The notes beneath the pieces are model-generated. The model was given only the letters and a program-made list of their open reading frames with translations, did no database searches and was not told the origin of the DNA. From Dipteris shenzhenensis (taxonomy: Eukaryota; Polypodiophyta; Polypodiopsida; Gleicheniales), in the NCBI GenBank assembly GCA_047967505.1, contig CM106538.1: a stretch of DNA of 64,000 nt; one strand, written 5' to 3'. Each line of letters opens with the position of its first letter. The stretch's first letter is position 1. The position numbers were made by a program, and so were the translations under genes. Shown one piece after another: positions 41,153-53,049 of the stretch.

Positions 41153-42318
41153 ATGGATATTCCGTCAGCCAATCCTATTCCACCTCCAGCGGCCGTGAAA
41201 ACTATTATATTTTCTGAAGATGAGTTGCAGCAGCTCAAGAAGGACGTAGAGATTGAATGCTCTACCGCGTTGATCGCACCCTTCCAAATCCCAAGCCAAA
41301 GACTGGATGCTTGCGGCTCTTCCCCCAGACCTCACTCCACGACTTTTAGATGTTCGTCTTCTAGGACGAGGATTTTTCCAGGTTGTCTTTGACATTCCAA
41401 AGGCTGCGAGCACCGTGCTCAGAGCTGAGTTTTTACAACTGGGACAATGGAAGATTTTCTTTGACGCCTTCAATATTGGTTTCGACCCAGTGGAGGCAGA
41501 CAAGGAAAATTTTTCGCTCTTCATCAAATTTCCCGGGCTTCCCCAAGTTTACCATCGACTTCTTCCTGTTATTGGGGAGCATTTCGGCATGGTTACTAAG
41601 ATCCCCCCCCCTCCCTGGGTTGTTGTTGGCTGCAACAGAGGCAACCAAGGTTGATGGGGTACCTAGAGTTAGGGTCCTCCGTAAGGATCCTAACCTCACG
41701 ATGGACCATGTTATGCTTTAGTGCCCGGATGGTTCTTTTTTTCGCCAGAGAGTAGAGATTGCAGGCAGGCAGGACCAGTGCAGGATATGCAGGACCATTG
41801 GACACTTCGCCACGGATTGCCCCAAGAAGAAGAGAAGGCCCAAGAAGCCTTCTGGTACTGCAACTACCCCACAGCCTCAACAGGGGGATGGTACAGGTCC
41901 AGCACCTGCTCCTCGGCCTCGACAGGGTGGTCCTTCTCAGGGTGGTGGTACAGCTCCTACTCGCCAGAGTGCTCCTGATTGACTGACCGCTCCTTTGGTA
42001 CCGCCACCTATTGCCTCCGGTGCCTCACGACCTTCAAGGGCACCCGCCACACCCCGTTGGGTTCCAGTTCGTGTGCAGATTCCACCTTTAGTTCACGAGG
42101 ATGCATTAGTTGACTCTACTTCAGCTCGGGCTGTCCCTCCAATCTCACCTCACATAGTCCGAGACGCTTCAACTTCGACCTCCTCCCCGGTTGCAGCTTT
42201 GACCCTAGACCCAGCGAGTCCACCTTTATCTGGTTCGGTGCCAGACCCTCTCCCCGTTCTGCAGGCAAGAGAGGTCTCAGCGGCCGTTCAAACACAGGGT
42301 CGTCTTGAGCAGTCCTGA
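41153..42318 (+). pseudogene. LINE-A ORF1 (RNA-binding, CCHC)
   Basis: ATG at 41153 (MDIPSANPIPPPAAV). After a frameshift near 41310 comes a globular part with LLGRGFFQVVFDIPKAASTV, FDAFNIGFDP and LFIKFPGLPQVYH, similar to the DUF4283-type ORF1 of plant LINEs. A further shift near 41650 leads to one zinc knuckle, CRICRTIGHFATDC, followed by KKKRRPKK and a Pro/Gln/Gly-rich tail, with TGA at about 41980. ORF1 protein packages LINE RNA; this copy is broken in at least three places. Confidence 0.78.
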
Positions 42319-42667
42319 CTTCCTCCCTTGAATAGGGAGAAGGGAATGGTTTACACTATTGATCCTCTTCCCTCAAAAGGGATCCTTCACACACCTGTTC
42401 TGGCCTGATTCATAGGAACTCATTTTCAGCTCTGGCAGATGCTTCATATTTCCTAGAGGAGGAGTTTGTGCCCTCTACTTTTGGTGAGCGAGTGATTGGG
42501 TTTCCTGTTGACAAGGCTTCTTCGTCAAGTGGCAAGGTTTTTTCCCCTGTTGATTTTCTGCCACTTGGTTCCATTCCTTGCTCCTCGAGCAGGAGGTCTT
42601 CCCCTATTGAGGGGTTTGTTTCCGCTACTAGGTCGGGTAAGGTGTTCCATTCTACATCCTCCCGTTG

Positions 42668-43035
42668 ATGAGGATTGGTAGCTTAAACATACAGGGCCTA
42701 GGTGGCGCCCCACATCGCCGCTGCAGACAGCTGATCTGGGATCAGCTTCATCTAGGTGTTACTAGGGGTTCCATTAATGTCTTATTTATTCAGGATAGAC
42801 ACCATTGGAAGGAACTCAGATTCATCCCTTGCACACATTGGCTAGTATCTGGACAGACACCATACATACTTTGATGGCCGTATGGACGAGTATGCAGGGA
42901 GACTCTTGTGCAGCCTCAGCTAGGAGGGCTTCTTTCTTCAAGGAATGGAAGGATTCTCCTTTCTTCTATGAGAATCTTACAGGGTTGAGGTGGAACTTTC
43001 AGCCTCAGCCTTGGTGGTTTTCCACCTCATTTTGA
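42668..43035 (+). pseudogene. LINE-A ORF2 stub: N-terminus fused to C-terminus
   Basis: Begins MRIGSLNIQGLGGAPHRR, the usual start of an AP-endonuclease domain, and at about 42810 passes into sequence equal to the C-terminal tail of LINE-A copy 1 (HTLASIWTDTIHTLMAVW, GLRWNFQPQPWW). The two halves are in different frames. More than 3 kb of coding sequence is missing by comparison with intact LINE ORF2 lengths. Confidence 0.8.
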
Positions 43036-43146
43036 GGGGGTTTATTTATCCTCATGGTTTCATGATGTATTCCGCTTTGAGCTTGATCTCGCAGGTTTTT
43101 TCTCTTACTTAATAGAAGTCTCTTTCTTGGAAGAAGAAAAAAAAAA

Positions 43147-44044
43147 GGTCTGTGTAGAGTGGCCAAGGGATAGCCATACTACAGGTGCTAAAGGCACCAT
43201 TGATGAAAATGCAAATGGTGAGAACATACAGGATGTGGATGTCAATGAGGATGCAAGAGCAGCTGGGAATGGAAGAGACGGAATAGTTGTGTGCGACGGG
43301 TAGGCAGTAGAAAAGGACAGAGATAGTGTAAAGGTATCATGGATGAGAGAGGTGAAAGATTCACAGATAGTGCTACGGACATGACCGAAGCAAAATGAGA
43401 ACCACGAGGTGCAATGGATGTAGAGGTAGAGTTGATAGAAAATTGGGGTTGTGCATAACATACAAAATAGTAGCTTAACCAGTTTACCATGTCAGTGTTG
43501 AAGCAGTCACCAATCCCGTCGAAGTGGCTCTTGACGAAGACATAATTGAAAGAGAAGAAGGGATGGTACCTTGACCTTGATGAGATCATGATAAGTCCTC
43601 GTCCTTCATGACTTCCTACTTCACCTACTCTTCGCTTTGCACTTCTTTCCCATCAGAGTCCTGACTTGGATCTAACCACCACGAATCATGTTGGTCCAAG
43701 TCAATGAGAGCATTGATGAAGTTGCTAGCTCTAGCAACTGCTCCAATAGGTTCCCTTTATGCTTGGCGTGAAGATTTTCCAAACTTTCTTCGCATGTAAT
43801 GCTATTTATATTTTGTTTGATCTGCAAGAAGCCTTCTCTCCACTCTTCTCGAGTACCTTCTTGTTCCCTCACTCGCTCCCTCAAGGCTGTCAGAACTACT
43901 CGGCACAAGATATCTCTCCCCTAAGATCGTAGCATACCATTTCACTCTTTGTTGCTCAACACCAGCAATGCCCCAATCATCATCATAGATCATCAGAATA
44001 CATCGGAGAATCCAACACACAATCATGAAGGACCCAACACCCAA
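43147..44044 (-). pseudogene. Gypsy copy 3: gag N-terminus and leader, minus strand
   Basis: Minus-strand reading gives SSSDSLEGASEGTRRYSRRV and RRLLADQTKYK, homologous to the gag start of the 16.3-kb element; the initiator ATG is GTG here. The Pro/Ser-rich region follows (about 43150-43460). The region before gag shows a decayed primer site (gattggggcattgctgg). It is separated from 38870-40283 by LINE-A copy 2. Confidence 0.78.
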
Positions 44045-44084
44045 TGAGACAATGGTAGCATAAAGTCAGGAATACAGTGTTGTT

Positions 44085-44339
44085 GACTATCCGTGAGTGC
44101 TACGTGTCGTGGTCTCCTGGCAAAAGCTCTGCGTCAGACCAAGACTACGGTGACCCAAGTAGGTCGTACCCCCATCCTGAACATGAAAGGAATGTACCAA
44201 GTGTAATCTACATGCCCATCCTCTGTTGGGTATGGCACGTCACTAGATTTCGAGTCTCGGCCACATCATAGGTCCGCGTGGTGAAAACCTGTGCTGGTTG
44301 GCTAGAAAAACTCTGTGATTGTGCTCTGAGAAAAGTATG
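44085..44339 (-). repeat. LINE-C 3' UTR fragment
   Basis: Matches the non-coding 3' part of LINE-C at 59.2-59.5 kb in several blocks (ctctgYRtcagaccaaga; aactctgtgatYNtgctctgag). Minus-strand orientation. It separates gypsy copies 2 and 3. Confidence 0.6.
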
Positions 44340-44870
44340 CTAGCGCTTTGCCCAAGCATAGCGGTCCCCGTAGCTCAACCTGTCTGCTTTTTCCTGGATC
44401 CCACCAAACTCCTCAAAAATCCCTGCCATGGAACGATCTTCCAATTTGTCCAAATCCTCCACCGGGGCAAGGGCATCCAAACTAAGCACGCATGCAGGAG
44501 CTGTAGATCTGATAGCGCCGGTGGTCAAGGCATTGCGCAACGGAATGGTCACAACCTGGTCAACATCCTCTTCCTCCACATCCATGAGAGAGCGTGTGCG
44601 AGTGAGCTCACGAAGGAGTTTGTCGTAATCTTGATTTTGTGCCTCCCAGTGTGCATCAATAGAGAATGACTGTCCCGAGGATGCTACGATATAGTGGTCC
44701 ATCATGTCGTTTCACTCTGAGAGGAGAGTCAGCTTCAAGGGGCAAGGAAGTGGCTACAAAAACAGTGGGACCTACTCAAGGTGGAGCTGTGGCAGGTGGT
44801 CCGATCTGATGTCGCCGAGGGGGAAGAACTTTTGGAGTTGAGGAATTGACCATGGAAAGAGAAGGAACCT
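44340..44870 (-). pseudogene. ORF4 fragment of gypsy copy 2
   Basis: 44340-44705 is open for 121 codons and aligns end to end with residues about 577-697 of ORF4: shared ASSG, QN.DY..LL, EEED, TIPL, LAP, FEE, DR..Y.DRYAW.KR. By eye identity is about 40 percent, against about 80 percent for integrase of the same two copies. The stretch 44706-44870 is Ser/Thr/Pro-rich, like the ORF4 linker. It supports ORF4 as a family gene. Confidence 0.8.
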
Positions 44871-44880
44871 GCTACCCTGA

Positions 44881-45830
44881 TGAGGGATCGCCGAGGGGGG
44901 AGAGAAGGAGCTCCCTAGTGGTCTTCATGTGGTATTCATAGGGCATAACCACCTCCAGGCCGTAAACTAGTTGAAATAATGAGTACCCAGTGCTCGCCTT
45001 GTATGCTGTCCTGTAGGCAAAAAGAGCGACTAGGAGTAGAACATCCCAATCCTCCAAGGAATGGAGACATAAACGACCCACAATATGAGACATGGTTCGA
45101 TTGGAGCCCTCAGCCAAGCCATTGGCTCGAGGGTAGTATGAGCTAGATGTTTTGTGGATGATTTGTAGTTGGGTGATGAGGTCAGCAATGACATCATTGA
45201 GAAAATGGGTACCTTTGTCACTCATCAATTCCACAGGACATCCAAACCTTGAGATGATTTGATCATACAAGAAGGAAGCCACAACTTGAGCGGTACATGT
45301 CTTTACAGCCTTAGCCTCCACCCACTTGGTGCCATAGTCTATAGCAATCAGGGCATACTTGTTCCCTCTTTGAGTGGCAAGAGAGATTGGTCCAACAAAA
45401 TCCAATCCCCATTTATAAAAGGGTGGTACAGGGCTGGATGGTTGAAGGGAAAGGTACACCCGTCGGGTAGGCTTTGGTTTACCTCTTTGACATGAGTCAC
45501 AGTGGCGCACATGAGCATAGCAGTCTTGGAACAGCTTTGGCCACCACAACCCCGAGCACATTATCTTTCTAGCCGTGGCCTCTGGTGCCATATGACCTCC
45601 CCCAATCCTGAGTGAGCCTCTTGAAGGATGGCTCGTGTTTCATGAGGGAGCACACACCGCCTTAAAATATGGTCTTTCCCTGGCTTGTACAACTGACCCA
45701 CAATTAGTTTGAAAGGACTAGCCTGAACAATGTGCCTCCGCTTTTTTGCTGGGGTCAGTCCTTTGGGGAACTCACCTGTGGACAACAAATGTATAATGTT
45801 TGCATACCATGGTGGGAAGCAATCCACCAC
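44881..45830 (-). pseudogene. Integrase of gypsy copy 2
   Basis: HHCC finger region at 45600-45830 (RRCVLPHETRAILQEAHSG, frameshift) then CDSCQRGKPKPTRRVY and the catalytic core WGLDFVGPISLATQRGNKYA, ELMSDKGTHFLND, YPRANGLAEGSNRTM. Ends after VVMPYEYH where the deletion begins. Both first acidic residues and the Glu are intact. Confidence 0.88.
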
Positions 45831-45914
45831 AAATAGACAGTCATCTTTTGGTACTGTGACACTGACACGAAAGAGGCCCGCATCTGGAAGGTCATCATCA
45901 ACTCTGTGGCTGCT

Positions 45915-47863
45915 TCACCTAAAGATCCTTGACAAGTGATCTGCAGGTTGATGCAATCGTCCTACTCTCACTAGGATGTCAAAGTCAAACTCTTGAAACA
46001 GAAGTATCCACCTACTCAATCTGCCCCCAAGCGTGGGTTTGTTCAACAAGTATTTGAGAGCTTGATAATCAGTAATGATAATAAACTTATTGCCCAAGAG
46101 ATAATGCCGGTACTTTGTCATGGCATAGACCATACCCAAACCCTCGCATTCAGTGGTGCTATAATTTCTTTCTGCTCCGTTGAGTTGCCTGCTCGCAAAA
46201 CACACAGGTAGGTCCAGTTTGTGCTCTTCATCAGGTTGGGCCAATATAGCGCCAATTGCTAGTCCACTTGCATCTACATGTACATGGAAAACAACATCCC
46301 GGTGTCTTCACTAGACGGTCCTTGAGATTCTCAAATGCCGGTTGTTGAGGCACGGACCAGGTGAAGGACTGTTCCTGGCAAAGGAGTTCCGTCAGCGCCA
46401 CCGCTATGTCGACGTAGAACCGGATGAATCTTTTGTAATAGCCCACATGTCCCAAAAAGGAATTGACTTCTCGGGGTGTGCGAGGAATAGGAAAGGTCAT
46501 TATCACCTCCACCTTTGCTGGGTCCGTAGTCATTCCCTTAGTCGAGACAATGTGGCTAAGGATAACCCCTCGCAAGGCAAGGAAGAAGCACTTGTCAAGA
46601 TTTAAGCACAACCTAACATCTCTGCACTTATCAAAAACCCACCTCAACTTAATGATCTGATCAGTTTGAACAGCAGGGTCAAGGTGAGATGCATTCTTAC
46701 CATTGAATGCCGAGAAGTCATCCAAGAATATGTCAAGAAACTTTCTGATGTTCTCCTAAAAGAGTTTGGTGACAAGACGTTGAAACGTTGCCGGTGCATT
46801 GCACAGACCAAAGGGCATCATCCGGTAAGCATACGTTCCCCATCAGGTGACAAAGGTGGTCTTCAACTAATCTTGCTCTCGCACCCGCACCTGGTTGTAC
46901 CCACTGTACCCATCCATGAAGGAGTATAGAGCATGACCAGCTACGATTTGTAGCACCCTGTCAGTGAAGGGGAGAGGGAACCTGTCCCTGTGTGTGGCTG
47001 TGTTCAAACTCCTATAGTCGACACAAACACGGAGTTTGCCAGTCTCTCTTTTGGGCACCACTACAATGCCACTAACCCATTCAGAGTATTCAACAGGGTA
47101 GATCAACCCCGCTTGCTCCATCTTTTGAATGTCAGCATGGACAGCTTTGCCATAGCTAGGATTCATTCGATATGGTCCCTTGATCATTGGGTCTGCTTTT
47201 GGATACAGATCGATGCGATGCTCCATGAACTCAGCAGGTACTCCCTTTAAATCCTTATATGACCAAGCAAAGACATCGACTGCAGTAGATAATCATGCTC
47301 CTAGACCCAACTGGCTACCTTGAGATGTGGAGTTGATTGTCTGTACCACGGTTGAGATACCGCCAATCCCGGGCTTGGTCAACCTAGGGTATACTTGTTG
47401 AGGTGGAGTTGTCCGGTTCCTTTGTTGTCAATGCTTGGTGTGCAAAAGTATCATCCAAAGGGAAATCCCCTACTATTTCTTCCATCCAAGACCTCGGAAA
47501 GGACGGCTGGGTGTCCTCTTGAAATGGTTGAGATGTGGAGGCAGCACTTGGGGCCATTCTCTTTTTGCTTCTTTGTTCTTGCTTGAGCATTCCTCTGTAC
47601 AGTAGTCCATCCAGCTCATATATACCTTTGGGAACCTCTTGTGTAGTTCGAAAGTCAGCTTCCAACATGTATAAGTCAAGTAGGGCAAGGTCTGCGACAT
47701 CTTCTTCTCTATGTATGCTATGGGCTTGCTCGTCACATCTGAAGTTCCAGACTCCAATACGAAAGTGAACGGTTCCTTCCAGTTGTCCTGCCTCTTGGTC
47801 CCTCCTAGGTTGGATAGGATGTGCAATGGAGTCAACAATCCTTCCAACAGTCATCTCCGACAC
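45915..47863 (-). pseudogene. RT-RNase H of gypsy copy 2
   Basis: Linker 47384-47863 ends PSFPRSWMEEIVGDFPLDD in one continuous frame, which shows that PR and RT were originally in frame. RT: GLIYPVEYSEWVSGIVVVPK, RVCVDYRSLNTATHRDRF, FMDGYSGYNQVRV, then a frameshift and DDFSAFNGKNASHLDP. RNase H: FASRQLNGAERNYSTTECEG, TDYQALKYLLNKPTLGG, RVGRLHQPADHLSR. Several stops. Confidence 0.88.
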
Positions 47864-48116
47864 CGACCGCCTTCAGGTAACATCCATCGGTATGTGGTCA
47901 TCCTCTTCTTCGGTATAGGAGGGATCCCGTGGGTCTGCAGGTCCATGAGTGTCTCCTGCAGTACTATCACCATCAATGTCTCCTTCAGCACCATCACTGT
48001 GCTCAACCAGATCATCATCTTCATGTATGGCATTAATAGTCTCATCAGATTCCTCATCCTCTCTTGTTACTACGTGGTCTTTTTCCTGGTACGAGTCATG
48101 TGTCTCCATTGTTGAG

Positions 48117-51100
48117 TCATGGACTTGGCACCCCATTGACCTCTCCACCACCTTGTCTAGTACTTACGGTCATCATCCGCTGATACATGTGGGAATTATT
48201 AGAAAGACCAAAAGGCATACGTTCATACATTCGATCAGCCAAACTAGGTGCAGATGCTTCCTCGCTTACCTCTTGCACCATCCATGAAGTACTAAGATGG
48301 GCTTCAGGATCCTCTTCTGGGCATAACTCCACCATATTGATGGCTAAGGATCCCAAGGCCCCCATCCAATCCAAGATGGCAGCTTCTTCCTCATCGGGTC
48401 CAGCATGTTCCAATAAGTACGTCAAACTCTCACCATCATCTTGTGCTGCTGCTGCATAAGTTTAATCCTGGAAGGGTGAGTCCTCCACATAGGCCAACTC
48501 TTCTTTTTGTATGGGCCACCAATCCCCAAGTGCCCATTTCTCCTCCTCCACCCCTGCTTCTTCAAAATCCTCTTCCCCAAGTTCCACAGGTCTGTGATGA
48601 GCCCTACCAGTCACCATGTCTATCTCTAGGGATGTGGATCCCAAAGGCAGCCGAACTTCATCACTTGACCAATCTTGAATGGCCCTTGCTGATCGCAACC
48701 ATGGTCTACCGAGAAGTAGGGGATATGTCTACTCACCTTCCATCATATCAAGTACGATAAAATTGGATAGGAATGTAACTCCCCCAATTTTCATGTGAAC
48801 ACCTTTGACCGCCCCCTTTGGCTTCACCTTGCTTTGATCTGCCATGCGCACTTGAAAATGAACATTAGTTGTCAATTTTAAACCCAGTTGTTGGAGCGTA
48901 CCTCTCGGCATGATGTTCACGGTTGCCCCACCATCCAAGAAGACATCTTTCAGCTCCACCCTGTTGATTTCCACCGTGAGTTTGGGACTTTGTTCACACG
49001 TGAGGGCAGCATAGGCTGAGCAATTGTCTAGTGTCACCCCGTCTTGAACTGTTACTGTCTCTGGTGTGGGCCCGCCTTGAACAGATCCCCTTTGCAAACC
49101 TTCTGGCATGCAATTCAAGAATGCAATAGTCTGATGCTTGATCTGTGGAGACAATAGACAGAGTTGTCGTAGGCTGATGTTGGGCCTAAAATCCATCAAG
49201 TCTTCAATCAAAGAATAGTGCTGGATAGTGGCAGTAGCCTTTTGGGCCTTCATCCGACAAGATTATGGCTGAGGTCGAAGCTCACACGAGGGAGAGAAGG
49301 TGCCTCTGGATTCTCAATCAATGTTTCCTGTGGTGACTCTTCCATCACCCATTTCCCCTTTTCTTGGGCACTATTGGGCTTCACCCCCATCTCCTTCTCT
49401 TTGTTCATTGTGCTTCCTGAGTGGAAAGTGGATGGGCCTGCCTGTGACTCCTTCTCACAGTTTTGTCCTAAAGTTGTCACTTCCATTGCAAACCTCACTA
49501 TTCTGGACTTGTGGGAGGGGAACTGAGGTGTGACGCCTTCGTCTTCAGAACTAGATTGAAGATCTTTGGTGACACTCCTGACCACCTTCTGGTACCTTGA
49601 AGGCATAGACTGCTCACTTGGAGTTAAGGTTAAGGTACTTTTAGAGCTATTGATAGGTCTTGATGGCTGTGAAGCCCTTTGGGTTCTTTCTGATCCACTT
49701 ATAGAAGAAGACAAGTGTGATGCATTCCTATGCCCACTATCCACCTTGGAGGAAGGAGGTGGGGATGCTCCTCTAGTGACTGAGTTGGTACTAGTTGGTG
49801 ATGAGGCCTCCGATATTGATGTTGAGTCATCCTTACTACTGTCACTGTTCGTTTGTGACCTTGTCACAGCTCCCAACACTGCACCAATCAAATGGGGTGC
49901 TCCCAACACTGCACCAATCAAATCGGGTTTGTCACTCTCCCCTGCCACTACTACACCAATCATGTTGACTTGCGATGTCGATTCCCCTCTGCCATTGGGA
50001 CAATCTCTAGTGTAGTGGTCATTTGTGTTGCACTGTATACAAGAAGGTCCCCCAAACGGTTGTGTACAGTCATCTTGGTAGTGGCCGTACTCGCCGCATC
50101 TGTAGCACATGATTGGTCTGTGGAAGTTGGTACCTCGGCGTGCACCTCCACGTCCACCTCAGAACACACCCCATCAACCGCGTTGATAAGGGGATCCATA
50201 TCCACCCCCTGACATAGGTGGTTAATACTATGCATAGTAGGGTGGAGGATAGAAGTATGCAGACCCGATTTGACTGGGAGCAAGAGATTGGAGCAAAGGA
50301 GGATAAGGGAGAAGCTGAGGTGGAATGGTAGGAGGGGTAGGTGGTTCAGGTGCCTTCACAGGGGCTGGAACTAAGGGTACTGGCCCCGAAGTGATTGATG
50401 CAGCTCTGTTGATTGTAGCCACCAAAGGTTCCCCAATCGGATACTCCGGTAAAAGCTTCTTCAACCGCTTAAGATACCTACACTCGGAGGCATCATGTCC
50501 ATGAATTTCACAAAATGTGCAAAAGGAGGTCGGAGTGGGTACCTTACGCTTTGATGGACATTCCCAGTAGCCATGGCCAGAACCCTTGCAGTCGATGCAC
50601 CAGAGACCACTTCTTCTTTGAGCTTCAAAGGGTGACTGTCCATCCCCCCTTGTTCTGTCTTTCAGACCGTCTTTGATTTCTTCTAACTCCTTCTTGAGTT
50701 GCTGCCAAGCTTGGGAGCCCTCTTCTCTCGGAAGTTGGGCAGTCTGACTGTGTGTTGAGGCGAAACTTAACTGGGACCGTTCTAACTTCACCGTTTCCCT
50801 AAGGAAGTCTTGTAGTGAGGCATGCTCAAGGAGTTTGTCAACCCGATGGTGGAAGGTAAAGCCTTCAAAAACCACCCCTTCATGACGGCGTCATTGGATG
50901 GCATAGACATCTTCGCGGCCAGGACCCTCATCCTCATGTACATCTCCGAGATACTTTCACCAAGCTTCATGGTATCAGTGGATAACTCCAGGACAATCAT
51001 GTGTTTAAATTTTTCCAACTTGAAAGTGAGTTAAGAATTCCTCCCTTAGGTCTGTCCACGTCTGGAAGTGGTTAGGGGAAAATTGATTGTACCATACATC

Positions 51101-52180
51101 CGCGGCATCCACCAATGATGAGGGGAAGATGTGAAGGAATGCATGCTCATTCTCCACACCTTTAGCTCTACATGCTGTGAGGAATTTCCTCACATGAGCT
51201 TCCGCATCCTCATGGAGGTGGCCTTTGAACTTTTGAGTCTTCACGTGGACCTTGTTGAGTAGCTCGAGAAGTCTAGCTCTGTCTGTTGGACTGAGAACTA
51301 CCATCCCCACCCGAGAGGCTGAAGCAGATGCAAGAGTTGGAGGAAGTCCCGATGGAGCCGTAATGAGTGTGGGTGCTCTAGAGGAGGGGACCGCACCGAC
51401 AACACCTCCTGTGGAGGACCACAATGGGGAAGTCACTACGATGTAGCCATAGAGGAAGTGTACCCGGATTGTACTACATACGTAGAGGGCCTCGGTGTTG
51501 CAGAGGGAAAGGGTGAGAACATAGAAGATGTGGGGGTTAAAGAGGATGGGAGAGCATTTGGAAAAGAGAGGGACGGAATTTAAGTCATGGATGAGTAGGC
51601 AGTAGGGAAGGAAGGAGGTGGTGGAAAAGGCAGCGCCGGTGTGGATGGAAAGGGAGATGAAACCTTCATGGTAGGTAAAGGCATGGCGGGAGCAAAAGTA
51701 CCCCCGAGTGGGATAGATGTGGAAGAAGGATTAGCTAGGAACCCGGACCTATGCATAACAGATGAGGGAGCAGCTTGTCCCAGCAGAGGTCGAGTCGGGA
51801 GCAGAGGGAGTCACCACTTCGGCAAAAGTGGTGATTGATGAAGACATCATTGCAAGAGGAGGAGAGGGGCTGCCTTGATCTTGATGAGTCCCTGAGAAGC
51901 CTTCATCCTTCGTACCATCTTCTTTCACCTGTTCTCCGCTTTGCACTTCTTCTTCTCCGGAGTCTAGATTTGACCACCAGGGTTCCTGTTGATTCAAGTC
52001 AATCAGAGTGTCGATGAAGTTACTTGCTCTAGCTACCGCTCCAATGGGCTCACTTTGTGCTCGCGTTGAGGACTTCGCGAACTTCCGTCACACGTCATGC
52101 TTCTTGTACCGAGTTTGATATGTCAGAAGTCTTCTCTCCACTCTCCTCAAGTACCTCCTAGTTCTCTCACTAGCTCCTTT
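48117..52180 (-). pseudogene. Gag-protease of gypsy copy 2
   Basis: Gag core at 50790-51436 (KTQKFKGHLHEDAEAHVRKF), four zinc knuckles as in the 16.3-kb element (CIDCKGSGHGYWEC, CTFCEIHGHDASEC, CYRCGEYGHYQDDC, CIQCNTNDHYTRDC), protease FLDGGATVNIMPRGTLQQLG at about 48900, and the linker string MPFGLSNNSHMYQRM at about 48200. About 60 bp including the gag start codon are missing between the primer site and GASERTRRYLRRV at about 52180. A short direct repeat (gctcccaacactgcaccaat, twice at 49869 and 49899) lies in the spacer. Confidence 0.87.
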
Positions 52181-52233
52181 CACTTGTGCTACTCAACACC
52201 AGCAATGTCCCACCGTGATCGCCATAAACTATC

Positions 52234-52262
52234 GGGGGGGGGGGGGGGGGGGGGGGGGGGGG
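52234..52262. repeat. 29-nt G homopolymer at the LTR/leader border
   Basis: G29 on the plus strand, C29 in the sense of the element, replacing the ccccTccccTcaaaca end of U5. The primer site lies about 10 nt away. It may be partly a sequencing or assembly length estimate. Confidence 0.9.
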
Positions 52263-53049
52263 TCCTAACACTTCCGAAGTGTTACTGGAGGCCTAGGGCC
52301 ACTGGTGTGAGGAGCAAGTAAGCGAGGGCCACTGGTGTCACCGATGGTGTCAATGACAGAATGTATGAGAACAATGGTGTCGCCAAAGGTGCGAGCGAGT
52401 TCAAGAGGTGCAATAGTGATGCAAGCCTAGCGAAACGAAGTTACAAGAGCCATCTTTCAACATGAACACAAGAGAACTCAAGCCACATAACACAGGGACC
52501 GTTATACCAAGTGAAGGGGGATGAAGAGGGGAATACGCGGGATGAAGGGGAGCTACAGTTGCGAACAAAGAGGGGGAGAAGCATAGTATTCAGAGTAGAA
52601 GAGAAGTACATCAGTAGGATACCACAACGTTACACTAGGAGAGCTCACCCCCAAAACCTCTGTGTCACTCTCCTGTTCCCCTTACAATCATAGAATACCC
52701 CCCTCCTTCCTTTCCCCATTCCCTTCATCCCCTCCACTCCTGTGGAGGGTCCCTCTCTCTTACTGAAAATCTTATTTCCTTCGTCCCATTGGTGGTGGCT
52801 CTCAGTCTCTTAGCCATTCCACCCCTAGGACTCTTCATGGCTTCAACCACTTCTAACTTGCCAGCCTCTTCCCAATTGGTGATATGATTGCCCCATGTGC
52901 TGTGCACCTCTCTATGCACCTCTCTGTGCGCTGCTTAGCCCTCTGACTCCTTCGATGTGCATTTATCTTCTCCATGTGAGCTCTTGGCTGGCTGCCCCTG
53001 CACCACCATTGACATAGTTCTGACAGGTGGACTCACGAGAGATCTTGCC

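Larger units (their letters stand above)
41086..43146 (+). mobile_element. LINE-A copy 2: internally deleted non-LTR element
   Basis: Contains ORF1 from its ATG, the first 50 codons of ORF2, then directly the last 75 codons of ORF2, a 3' UTR with ttacttaatagaagtc and a poly(A) at 43137-43146. Endonuclease, RT and zinc regions are absent. Unlike most LINE copies it has its 5' part, so it is a deletion derivative rather than a 5'-truncated copy. Confidence 0.85.

Noticed and set aside
40424-41198. Proline-rich frames of 246-322 codons
   Set aside because: Low-complexity C-rich tract joined to a short gag fragment and LINE ORF1; not a gene.
44705-44872. Separate small gene between integrase and ORF4 fragment of copy 2
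   Set aside because: Ser/Thr/Pro-rich and continuous with the ORF4 linker; better explained as part of ORF4 after a deletion.
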